DNA from: Dongia_B soli
Lineage (GTDB): Bacteria > Pseudomonadota > Alphaproteobacteria > Dongiales > Dongiaceae
Length of the DNA stretch: 64,000 nucleotides
Direction: 5' to 3'
Assembly (NCBI RefSeq): GCF_034044715.1
Contig: NZ_JAXCLW010000005.1
Coordinates: 124,001 to 188,000, forward strand
The notes under the pieces were generated by a model. It searched no databases. It had not been told where the DNA came from and saw only the letters and a list, made by a program, of their open reading frames with translations. How positions within the stretch are numbered: the first letter of the stretch is position 1; every line of letters begins with the position of its first letter. Position numbers and translations under genes: made by a program. This document shows, piece after piece, positions 27,293-38,100 of this stretch.

Positions 27293-27976
27293 TTAAATCG
27301 CCTCGTCGCCCAGACGGTGTTTGACCAGTTCCGCATTGGTGCGGGCGGCGGCATTCATCGGGTCGATTTTCAGCACGCGTTGGAACGCGTCGAGCGCCGC
27401 CTGGTCGCGCTGCATTTGCAGGTTGATCAGGCCAAGACCGGCCAAGGCGCCGAAATGGCGCGGTTCCAGCGCCAGGGTGCGGTCGATATCGGCCAGCGAG
27501 GCCATGTAATTGCCCATCAGGAAATAGAGCGTGGCGCGCTTGTTCCAGCCTTCCGCGAAATTCGGCGCCCGTTTGACCAATTCGCTGAAGTCGCGCAACG
27601 CGGTATCGTAATCGTCATTCGACATCGCCATCGACCCTTCCACCAGCAGCATGTCCAGCTCCCGGTTGCCGGTCTGGGCCCAGATCGCCCAGATGATCGC
27701 TTCGATGGTCTGGGCTTCCTCAGGTGAGGCGGCTTTCTGCAAGGCGTCGAAGAGGGGCATCAGGCGGGAATCTTTTTGATCCGCCATGGCTGGCCCGACC
27801 GGCAGGATAGAGAAGGGCAGGGCGGTCAGCGCGATCGCCGCCAGACTGGTACTCGATATTGTCATAATTGGCAGCGCGACGGCGATACGCGCCGCGATAG
27901 GGGAAAAGCCGGTCAGGAAGGCTGCGAACGGTCTCATCTCGACCCGCCATTTCGACCGATGGGCTGTCTCGGCCAT
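27293..27976 (-). CDS. Exported tetratricopeptide-repeat protein
   Basis: 227 residues. A long hydrophobic N-terminus (to about residue 65, ending VGPAMADQ) looks like a signal peptide or anchor. About four TPR units follow, for example YDTALRDFSELVKRAPNFAE and AALDAFQRVLKIDP. TPR proteins make protein-protein contacts; a periplasmic role is likely. ATG 27976 is used; ATG 27937 is an equally possible start and would trim 13 residues. An EcfG-type promoter lies at 28025-28049. A truncated palindromic repeat abuts the stop codon. Confidence 0.82.
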   Translation of the reverse strand: MAETAHRSKWRVEMRPFAAFLTGFSPIAARIAVALPIMTISSTSLAAIALTALPFSILPVGPAMADQKDSRLMPLFDALQKAASPEEAQTIEAIIWAIWAQTGNRELDMLLVEGSMAMSNDDYDTALRDFSELVKRAPNFAEGWNKRATLYFLMGNYMASLADIDRTLALEPRHFGALAGLGLINLQMQRDQAALDAFQRVLKIDPMNAAARTNAELVKHRLGDEAI

Positions 27977-28024
27977 CGGTGCCGGATCCAGGGAAGCTTA
28001 GCGCCCAGTGACCCGTGAGTACAG

Positions 28025-28049
28025 AACCGGCCGAGAGCGGAAATGTTCC
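28025..28049 (-). promoter_or_regulatory. EcfG-type general stress promoter of the TPR gene
   Basis: Minus strand: GGAAC (28045-28049), 17 bases, GTT (28025-28027), 49 bases upstream of ATG 27976. The base before GTT is G, not C. Confidence 0.72.
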
Positions 28050-28189
28050 ACCGCACCGGTCCGGCAGCAACCTGCCAGGAACCAAAAGGTGGAGGCGTCG
28101 ACACCCCCTTCTGGCAAAGGCGATCACAACAAGCTGAGGACAGCCGGACCGATACCAGCCTTGCGACCGCGCCGGGGGAGGTTTAGATC

Positions 28190-30079
<1,890 letters not shown>

Positions 30080-30118
30080 GGGCGGCATTTCGGAAGGAAG
30101 GCGCAGCGATGGCGGGCT

Positions 30119-31558
30119 TCAATCCCGCAGCACCGTCAGCAATGGACCGACATGCACGGCATGCAGGTTGAAACGCTGGGCCAGCATGTCCACGGCCTCG
30201 CGCGGATGGCTCAGATCGAAGCTGCCGCTGACGCGCCGCTGGCCCAGGGAACTGCCGAGGATGATGATCGGCGCCGGGCTGTGGCGGTCGATCTGCTCGA
30301 TGACCGACGCCAAGCTCTGGTTCTCGACCTCCAGCCGGCCACGCCGCCAACTGGCGGTTTGCTGTGGATCGGCCATGCGGATGGGGCTCATCGATCCGTC
30401 GAGACCATAGGCGATCCGCTGGCCGGCCTGGAGTTCGACCGGGGCATATTGGTCCCCATTGGGTTTATCCGGCGGGGCGACGCTGACCACTTGATCCGAG
30501 ACCGTCACCACGGCGCCCGCCTTGGTGAGGCGCAGATCGAAACCGGCCCCGCTCGGCGTGCCGCTGTCATCGGTGATCACGCCGCCGGTGACAGTGCCGT
30601 TCTGAGCTTCGACGACGAAGGGGCGGGTCGCATCGCGGGCGACCTGGAAGAAGGCCTCGCCGCGCAACAGGCGGATACGCCGCACGGTGATATCGTAGGC
30701 GACATCGATGGCCGAACCGGAATCGAGCTGCACCTGCGATCCATCGGGCAGGGTGATGCGTGGCATCTCCTTGCTGGTCGACACCAGATCGGCGCGCAGC
30801 CGCATCGGACCATCGGCAATCAGGAACGCCGCCAGGCCCGCCACGACGGCAAGCGCGGCGACGCGGCCGATCGCGTATGCACCCTTGCCTGTGCCGGCGT
30901 CCTTCTGTCCGCCCCTTTGCATCCGGTGCGGCAGGGCAACATGCCTTGCTTCGCGCGCCGTCAATTCCCGCATCGCCGATTGTTGCTGCGCCAGTTTTTC
31001 CAGCGTGCTTCGCCGCATCGGCCGCGGCGACCAGGAAGGTTGCTCGGCGTGGATATCCGTGGCGGCAGCATCAGCCGACGCGGGTTCGACCATGGGAGCC
31101 TGCAATAGCGCGTCCCGGGATACGGCTGGCTTTACCGCAAGATGGTTTGGCATAACGGAAGCCGATGCATCGCCTGCCGTTGCGGACGCTGATATCTCTT
31201 CTGCGGGTGCATCCGCGTCCGGCCGCGCCGTGGTATTGGCCGCTTGCGGTGGCGGCGCATCCTGCAGGCGGAAGCCCTGCGGGGTCAGGGGATGGGTCGC
31301 CATCCAATGCAATCTCTTGGCGCGGTGAAAGGCAGAGGCATGCGCCCGGTCGCTGGCGAGCCAGCCGGCGAAAGCGAGGCGCTCCGCCGGGGTGACATCC
31401 GCCGCATTCAATCGCAGCACCCATTCCATCGCCTCTTCGTGACGGCGCATGAATTCGTGCTTCGACACTTTCTGCCGTGCGCCGGTCTCTTGAACATCCG
31501 AGATGATATCATTGTCAGCTTCCGGCCGTTGCTTCGGGATCAGTCGCATTTCTGTCAT
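30119..31558 (-). CDS. FecR-like anti-sigma protein with DUF4880 and C-terminal STN-like domain
   Basis: 479 residues. Residues about 35-85 form the cytoplasmic DUF4880 domain (ERLAFAGWLASDRAHASAFH). A low-complexity Ala-rich linker follows, then one membrane helix (about 240-260), the periplasmic FecR domain (LPDGSQVQLDSGSAIDVAYD, ~280-400) and a C-terminal STN/DUF4974-like part. FecR proteins transmit a TonB-receptor signal to an ECF sigma factor. Neither partner gene is beside it here, so it is an orphan. ATG 31558 is preferred; an in-frame TTG at 31567 and ATG 31549 are alternatives. The linker is unusually long (about 150 residues). Confidence 0.85.
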   Translation of the reverse strand: MTEMRLIPKQRPEADNDIISDVQETGARQKVSKHEFMRRHEEAMEWVLRLNAADVTPAERLAFAGWLASDRAHASAFHRAKRLHWMATHPLTPQGFRLQDAPPPQAANTTARPDADAPAEEISASATAGDASASVMPNHLAVKPAVSRDALLQAPMVEPASADAAATDIHAEQPSWSPRPMRRSTLEKLAQQQSAMRELTAREARHVALPHRMQRGGQKDAGTGKGAYAIGRVAALAVVAGLAAFLIADGPMRLRADLVSTSKEMPRITLPDGSQVQLDSGSAIDVAYDITVRRIRLLRGEAFFQVARDATRPFVVEAQNGTVTGGVITDDSGTPSGAGFDLRLTKAGAVVTVSDQVVSVAPPDKPNGDQYAPVELQAGQRIAYGLDGSMSPIRMADPQQTASWRRGRLEVENQSLASVIEQIDRHSPAPIIILGSSLGQRRVSGSFDLSHPREAVDMLAQRFNLHAVHVGPLLTVLRD

Positions 31559-32105
31559 GCCTTTCAATGGCTACACAGTTGATTCCCAGTTGGGCATTTC
31601 CCAGACGTCATTTCCCGGTCGGTCATTCGCTGCCGGCCGTGAGCCGCGTGATCATCGATGTGCCGACTTCATCGGCGGTCGACGATCGGTCCATCGATCA
31701 TCTATCTGTCGGGTGGTCCCCAGTATCGAATTCCCCGAATGCACCCCATCTTAATCACCCTGTGCCATTTTCGGCGTGACGGGCGTCACGGTGCTCTTCC
31801 TTATGGCACAGGCGCCTGTCGGGAAGATGAGGGCGATCTCCGGAAGACCCTCTTTTCGCCGTCAATTTATTCCCCGACAGCTTCATGTTGTGCGTGATGG
31901 TTTTGTTATATGAGGCGCGAAAGTTATCGGCGACTGCACATCATTTTATGAGATCCAAAAAGGCTGCGCGCAGTTACGGTTTTTTAACCGGCGAGGCGCA
32001 ACATAATGCCATATGCGGCCAAACCGACGGCTTGCAGGCGTCACTGGGACCATGACGCGCAGAGTTGGGAAATGCAGGGACCGCACTCCTTGGGGGAGGC
32101 GAGAC

Positions 32106-32151
32106 GGCCGGCGCGTTGGGGCAGATTAACCGCGCCGGCCGATCGTTTTTT
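32106..32151 (+). terminator. Rho-independent terminator with no gene upstream
   Basis: GGCCGGCGCG (32106-32115) pairs perfectly with CGCGCCGGCC (32131-32140); loop 15 bases; then GATCG and TTTTTT (32146-32151). The nearest upstream gene (fecR) is on the other strand, so this must end an unannotated plus-strand transcript. Confidence 0.75.
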
Positions 32152-32265
32152 GGAGTCGCCGGGAGTTCGCAGATCTGGATAATGGCGCGACGCTGCCCCA
32201 CCGGTAAGCCATCTGACGTGACCGACCATCACACCGACATCAGCGACCAACCATCAGCCGCGCCG

Positions 32266-32401
32266 ATGGACCCTCGGATCAAGTCCGAGGGTGACGAGCG
32301 GTTTTGGTGTTGGCGGGGTGCGAGGCCATCGCGGTTGCATTCGTCGCAGGCCAGTTACGACAAGCAAGGTTGTCACCCTCGGGCTTGACCCGAGGGTCCA
32401 T
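32266..32401. repeat. Paired-palindrome element (copy 6)
   Basis: Complete 136-bp element with 32-bp ends at 32266-32297 and 32370-32401. The interior (GTTTTGGTGTTGGCGGGG onward) recurs in the copy at 32476. Confidence 0.85.
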
Positions 32402-32475
32402 GGTGGAAGCCGGCTAGGACATCAACCGACGCGGCGATCCGGCGCAATGCAGCGGCCAATCCTCAGCGGCGCAGA

Positions 32476-32626
32476 TGGACCCTCGGATCAAGTCCGAGGG
32501 TGACAAGCGGGTTTGGTGTTGGCGAGCCTCGAGGCCATCGCGGTTGCATTGCTCCGCGGTGGCATTCGTCGCAGGCCAGTTACAACAAGCAAGGCCGTCA
32601 CCCTCGGACTTGATCCGAGGGTCCAT
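32476..32626. repeat. Paired-palindrome element with 15-16 bp insertion (copy 7)
   Basis: Ends at 32476-32507 and 32595-32626. The interior matches the 136-bp copy at 32266-32401, plus an extra stretch (TGCTCCGCGGTGGCAT) near 32561-32576, giving 151 bp. Confidence 0.83.
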
Positions 32627-32691
32627 CGGTGCAACTGACGGCTGGTTGCCTCGTCTTGCCGCGCCAGGCAATCCACAGGCACCCACTGCGG

Positions 32692-33426
32692 TTATGAGTG
32701 CAGCGACTTGTTGATATCGGTGATATGGGAGAGATGCATCTCCACCACTTTCGAGACCTCGCTGGCGAAGTTCTTCAAATCGGGCTGATCGCCATTCTCG
32801 GCATAGGTCTGATGCAGCTTCAGGGCGTCCTCATGACCTTCGGTCTGGATCTTCGCATAGAGCTTGTCGAAATCATCACCCTTCGCTGCTTCCAGCTGCT
32901 TCAGCAGTTTCTCATGTTCTTGGTCCAGCTTCATCGGCGCTTTCAGGTTCAGCTTGTCCTGGCGGATCAGCGATTTCAGTTTCGCGGTCGATTTGCCGTG
33001 ATCGGTCACCATCTGCTGCGCGAATTTCTTGATCTCGGCATTCTTCGATTGCTTGAGCGCCAGTTTGCTCGACGTGATCTCGAACAGGTCGGTCATCGCC
33101 GCCTTTTGGACATAGGTCTTGCTTGCGGCGGAGAGGCTCTTCGTCGATTTGGTGCTGGTATTTTCAGCCGGCGACATGGTCGCACCGGTGCCTGCATTGG
33201 TGCCGCCTTCACTGCCGCTTTGGGAGGTGTTGCCGCCGGCACCGCCGGTTGCGCCGCCCGTATTCGAATTCTGCGCGAGCAGGATCAAACTATCGGAACG
33301 GCCGGCTGCGCTGGCGGCGGACGTGGCCACAAGCGATATCGTCGCGGTAGCAGCCAGCAAGGCGATGACCCGACAGGTTCCATACAGGAAAGACGAGGCG
33401 GGACGGGCTAAGGCGGGACGGGCCAT
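32692..33426 (-). CDS. Exported DUF4142 protein (copy 1)
   Basis: 244 residues. Signal peptide (to about residue 40, ATSAASAAG); a Gly/Ser/Thr-rich linker (about 52-92); then the DUF4142 four-helix domain (about 100-240). That domain has TSSKLALKQSKNAEIKKFAQ and the HQTYAENGDQ block, the ferritin-like fold of this family. Function unknown; members are periplasmic and often stress-induced. TAGGAGA precedes ATG 33426, and an exact EcfG-type promoter lies at 33466-33490. A second copy is at 46412-47161 with the same layout. Confidence 0.9.
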   Translation of the reverse strand: MARPALARPASSFLYGTCRVIALLAATATISLVATSAASAAGRSDSLILLAQNSNTGGATGGAGGNTSQSGSEGGTNAGTGATMSPAENTSTKSTKSLSAASKTYVQKAAMTDLFEITSSKLALKQSKNAEIKKFAQQMVTDHGKSTAKLKSLIRQDKLNLKAPMKLDQEHEKLLKQLEAAKGDDFDKLYAKIQTEGHEDALKLHQTYAENGDQPDLKNFASEVSKVVEMHLSHITDINKSLHS

Positions 33427-33465
33427 AAGACATCTCCTAAGGAAAGGAAAAGGAATATGCCCTAC

Positions 33466-33490
33466 AACCAGTCTGGAGAAACGAGGTTCC
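33466..33490 (-). promoter_or_regulatory. EcfG-type general stress promoter of DUF4142 copy 1
   Basis: Minus strand: GGAAC (33486-33490), 17 bases, GTT (33466-33468), 39 bases upstream of ATG 33426. The base before GTT is G, not C. Confidence 0.75.
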
Positions 33491-33537
33491 CGATCGTGGC
33501 GCTGCGCTCCGTTCAGATTGTTTGTCCGGTTCGCCCG

Positions 33538-34542
33538 TCAGTTCCTTTTGCGCAAGGTGGCGAGATGCGCGAGGCAGTCGCCGCGCTGCACCAGGCCCTG
33601 ATGACGCTGGCAGATAACGATCCCGTCATGATGAAAGTGATGCGGCACCGCCGACCGGGCGGGATCGTCGATGCTGTGCATATCGCCGCAATGATCGCCC
33701 GCAGCCACCGTGGCGCCCAGCGCAACGGCCGGTTCGAACACGCCATCGGCTTCGGCATAGACATAGTAGTCGCGGCTGAGCACCTCGATCTCCACCGTCT
33801 CCGGCGGCGGCGGCAAAGCGGGATCGGCTTCGATGACGCCGAGATGCGCCAGCAGGCGCTGCAAGCCGTGCTCGACAATTTCGACGCCGCGCGTCGAGAC
33901 GGTGCCGCCGCCGCCGAATTCACCGCCCAGCGAGACGATGTCCTGGCGGTTGGATTCCGAGGTCGAGAGACGCGGATCGGGGCTATGGCTCCAGATCAGC
34001 AGATGCGGCGCGCCGAAAGCGCGGGCGGCGGCGAGTGCCTTATCATCGAGCGCCGGCTTGCCGCTGAGGCGCGTCGAGACGAAGGGTGAATAATCCAGCG
34101 AGGAACCGCCGGCATGGAGATCGTGATAAACATCGGCCATCGGGAACAGGACCTGGCTGACATAATGGGCGATCTGCGCGGTCGGCCCGCCCAGCGGATC
34201 GCCGGGATAAGCGCGGTTGAGATTGCCTTCGTCGAGCGGCGAGGTCCGCAGGCCGGCGCGGGCGGCCGGCGCGTTCAACATCGGCAGGATGATGACGCGC
34301 CCATTGACCGCATCCGGCTGCAACCGACGCAGCAATTTGGTCAATGCGATCTGGCCCTCATATTCATCGCCATGGGTGCCGGCGCTGAGCAAAACTGTCG
34401 GTCCCTTGCCGCCGGCGACAATGCCGAGCGGAATGGTCAGCGTGCCATAGGCCGAGCGGTGCACCGAATAAGGCAGATGCAGATTGCCGATCTGCTTGCC
34501 GGGCCGGTCGTAATCCAGGCGGGTCCAGATTTGCGTCGTCAT
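33538..34542 (-). CDS. Succinylglutamate desuccinylase/aspartoacylase family Zn hydrolase (DoeB-like)
   Basis: 334 residues. Zinc-binding HxxE is in SAGTHGDEYEGQ (His57, Glu60) and the third ligand in YHDLHAGG (His143). NAPAARAGLRTSPLDEGNLNR is the family core. The closest family I recognise is DoeB, N-alpha-acetyl-diaminobutyrate deacetylase of ectoine breakdown, but no other doe gene is beside it, so the substrate is uncertain. It may deacylate another N-acyl amino acid. ATG 34542 is chosen over the longer frame because the fold starts here. Confidence 0.83.
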   Translation of the reverse strand: MTTQIWTRLDYDRPGKQIGNLHLPYSVHRSAYGTLTIPLGIVAGGKGPTVLLSAGTHGDEYEGQIALTKLLRRLQPDAVNGRVIILPMLNAPAARAGLRTSPLDEGNLNRAYPGDPLGGPTAQIAHYVSQVLFPMADVYHDLHAGGSSLDYSPFVSTRLSGKPALDDKALAAARAFGAPHLLIWSHSPDPRLSTSESNRQDIVSLGGEFGGGGTVSTRGVEIVEHGLQRLLAHLGVIEADPALPPPPETVEIEVLSRDYYVYAEADGVFEPAVALGATVAAGDHCGDMHSIDDPARSAVPHHFHHDGIVICQRHQGLVQRGDCLAHLATLRKRN

Positions 34543-35125
34543 GATCGAACCTGTTCTTGTTAGAGTCTTCTTGCATCCCGAATGCGAAACCAATCTATCC
34601 CGGCCTTCAGTCTTTGCGATAGCTCTCTCATAACATTTTGCCGGACGCACACTCTAATGATGATGCGGCCTGACTTCATGCCGATCCGGCATGAAGATCG
34701 CCGTCAATTTTTCCTTCCGGTGAAAAAGCGGCCGCGCCTCCTCAAGAAATTTGTGTGATCCGCTTCATGCAAGCATGCTTTCCGGTTGCAGCAAGCGGCG
34801 AAACGCGTGATGATCGATCGTCCTTCAATACTGCCGACGAACAACATCAGAACGCGTACCGGCAGAAGACCGCGAAGGATCCGGTCGACCACGATTGCAG
34901 ATTGACGTCGCGCGTGCCGATTACGATTGGGGAATGGCGGTCATGAAGTGGCCGCCGTGATGTGCGGTTAAATAATCCGAGAAGATTCCTGTGCCTGCCG
35001 GCCGTATTGCCGCGCGGAAGAGACGATCATGTGTCGCCACATGACAAGGGCGAAGCAGCCGCGGGGCCGCGGCTGGACGATTAGCAAGACGATTTCGCAA
35101 GACGATCTTGAGGGGGAACCGTCCG
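34543..35125. other. 583-bp intergenic region with an inverted repeat
   Basis: It lies between divergent genes, so it must contain both promoters. A 9+5+9 inverted repeat, CTTCATGCC / GGCATGAAG, is at 34674-34696, and a smaller one, CATGC-AA-GCATG, is at 34766-34777. No gene, EcfG motif or dispersed repeat seen. Confidence 0.6.
34674..34696. promoter_or_regulatory. Inverted repeat, possible operator
   Basis: CTTCATGCC (34674-34682) and GGCATGAAG (34688-34696) are perfect complements around a 5-base centre, the size of a dimeric regulator site. A T-run (TTTTT) begins 13 bases later, so a weak terminator is an alternative reading. Confidence 0.35.
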
Positions 35126-38100
35126 ATGCCAGCACTCGCCACCACTTCGCCGACGCATCTCAGCATCTTCGTTACCGATCCCGATACCGGCCGGCCGGTT
35201 CCGCGCCTGCCGCTCTACGCTGAAGTGGCCGTGCCGCGCTTCCTGCCGAAGCCTGCACCGGAGACGCGATTGGACGAGCCGATGCGATCGGCCGTCTCGG
35301 ATGTCGATAATGATCTGCGGCCGCCGGCGCGCGACCGCGTCGAACAGGCCATGCGGGAAGCCCTTGCGGAAGTGCTGGATGAGGCCAGCCGCAACTGGCT
35401 GGCCGATGACCTGCAGCGGGCGCGCGATTCATTGCTGCGCATCTTCAGGGATGTGCTTGAGGCATCGGGGCGCGATCATCTGGCGGATATTCCCGCTGCC
35501 GAGTTGAAGCCGCTGATCGTCGCAGCCTTGAAAAAGCTCGCGCAACGCCTGGGCCTTGGCCTGCGGCCGGTGGAAGAGGAGACGGGTATCATCTGGGCCG
35601 ATCCGCTCGGCGTGCTGACGACCGATCATGTGGGCTATGCATCCTTCGATCTGCGCCGGCTGCGGCCCGAGGTGCAGGTGATGCTGGCGGAAGCAATCGA
35701 GCTACGGCGCGCCAGTCCCGAAGAGATGCTCAAGGTCGCGATCTGGGTCTATCCGTATCGCCAGCCAGACGGCAAGCAGCCGGAACGTTTTGACGCGCTG
35801 GACCAAGGCCGTTTTGCCTTTGATGCGATCGCCGCGCGTTTCCTGATGAAGCCGTCGCCGCTGCCGCCCTCTTTGCTCAATATGGGGCCGCGCGCGTTAC
35901 AGAATCCCAGCCTGACCGATTGGCGCCTCTCGCCGGCTTCCTTCGCCGCCAGCCCGAAATCCCTGGTCGGCGAGGATGGCTGCGAGGAACTGATCCCGGC
36001 CAGCCTCGCCTTGCAGGAATTCGTCCTGCGGCAGGTGGTGCGGCTGACCACGCCGCCCAACGACTTCCACCTGCCGGCGGGCTTCAAGGCGGCCTATGTC
36101 GATGATTACAAAGTCTCCTGGTTCTCGCTCGGCCATTCGCTGGGCGAAATTCTCTACAGCCTGCCGCTGGCGCCCGGCGAGACGGTGCGTCTTGCGGTGA
36201 TCGACTGGTCCTGGGACAGCCTGACCAAGCGCGACGAGACCACCAAGCTGACAGAGGAGATCCTGCATCAGACCCATCGCGACCGCACCATCACCGAGAC
36301 GGTGAAAGCCGGGCTGAAGGAATTGCAGCACGGCTCCTCTTTCATGGGCGGCATGGCCAGCTCGGCTGGTGCGACCGGCGGCGCCAATCTCGGCGTCGTC
36401 GGCCTCGGCGCTGCGGTCGGCAACACCTGGAGCCTCGGCGGCTCGACCGCGACCAGCGATGGCAGCCGCGATCTGGCGGCGGAGAATGTGCAGCGCCTCA
36501 ATGACAGTTTCTCCCAGGCAAGTTCGGCCCAGCGGGAGCTCAATTCCACCGTCGTCATCCAGGCGCGGCAGGAGGAAAAGGAGAGCATCCAGACCCGCAC
36601 CTTCTCCAATTACAACCACAGCCACACGCTCACCATTCTGTATTATGAGGTTTTGCGGCATTTCCGCGTGACGGTGGAATGGGTGCGCCGGCGCCCGGCG
36701 GTGCTGCTGCAAATTCCCGATCGCATCGCCAATTTCGATGCGGCGAACCTGCTCGCCAACCGCTTCCTGCTGGAGCCGGCCTTGCTCGATCCCGCCTTGA
36801 AGCCGGGTTTTGATGCCTTGGAGAAGCAGGAGATGATCCGCGAGTACCAGACCCTGAACGGCATCGCCGCCAGCGATGCCTGGACCACGCCGTGGTGGGA
36901 AGGCGATATCGAATTCTCGCTCTTCGAATTTGGCCTCAAGACCGCCGAAGGGTTGAAGGACAAGACCGACGAATTGGTCATGATCAATCTCATCCTGCTC
37001 GACGGCACCACGGTGACGCGGCCGCTGGTCCATGCCTGGGAGAAAGGCGCGCAAACCGACAATGTCAATGTCGGCAACCGGCTCGACGATGTCTGGATGA
37101 GCTGGTTCATCGCCAAGCCGGATGCGGCGGTCAAATGGAAGAACCTGATGGGTTTCGAAATCGTGCTGCACGATTCCGATGAATGGCGGCTGGACCGGCT
37201 CTCCATCACCGCCTTCCATGCCGGCGGGCCGATCTCGCTCTTCGACAATGCCGATGTCGATTACTGGTTTCCCGATAACGGCAGTTCCAACACCATCACC
37301 TGGATCAAGCGGCCGGGACCGATACCGGCCGCCCTGCCGCCGGCCAACCGCTCGCCGGAAAAAAGCCTGAGCCAGCAGGAATACCGCCTGACCAAGCGGC
37401 TGATCGACCACGCCAACGGCAACAAGGAATATTATAACCGCGTCATCCTGATGGGCACCGATCCCAATGCCATCGCCATCGCCTTCGAAGGCAAGAACTG
37501 GATCGCAGGCCAGACCTTGGCGGATAATGTTGATCCGACACCGCTGGAAACCTTCGGCAGCTATATTGCCTATCCCTTGGCCAAGCAGGAATCGGCGATC
37601 GACGACACGCTGGTCGTGGATATCGCCGCCGCGCTCAACGGTAGCGATGCGGCGCGCCGGCAATGGGCGTTCGACAAACTGGCGGCGATGAGCGAGGCGG
37701 ATCGCCAGCATGTGATGGAGCGCCTGCCGCTCGCCTCGGCGAAATCGGAACGGTTGATCACCTTGCCGACGCGCGGCGTCTTCGCTGAGGGCAAGCTCGG
37801 CCATTGCAACATCTCCGAAGAGATCGACAATACCCGCTTCTGGAAATGGGAGGAGCATCCGATCCCGATCGAGGCGCCGGAAATCGCGCCGGTGACGCCG
37901 GTGACGCCGCAGCCCCAGCAAGTGAGCGCTGCGCCCACACCTTTCCCGCAATCGCTGGTCAATATCGTCAATCCGTCGCCGGCACCCGATCCGACTGGGC
38001 TCGGCGCCGCGCTCAACCTGCTCGGCACGCCCAATATCTTCCGCGACATGTCGGGCCGGCAGGAAGTGGCCGATCTCCTGAAGAAGCTCTCCGACAACAC

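Larger units (their letters stand above)
31559..32691. other. 1.1-kb gene-free region: AT-rich leader, terminator, two repeat elements
   Basis: No protein-coding frame with ribosome site or family match. Bases 31850-31990 are visibly AT-richer than the surroundings, with a CGGTTTTTTAACCG mini-hairpin near 31978. A strong terminator lies at 32106-32151. Two paired palindromes occupy 32266-32401 and 32476-32626. It may hold a small RNA ending at the terminator. Confidence 0.6.

Noticed and set aside
34704..34946. Two short frames (62 and 63 codons) in the gap before the 1271-residue protein
   Set aside because: No ribosome site, overlapping on opposite strands, and compositions typical of random frames.
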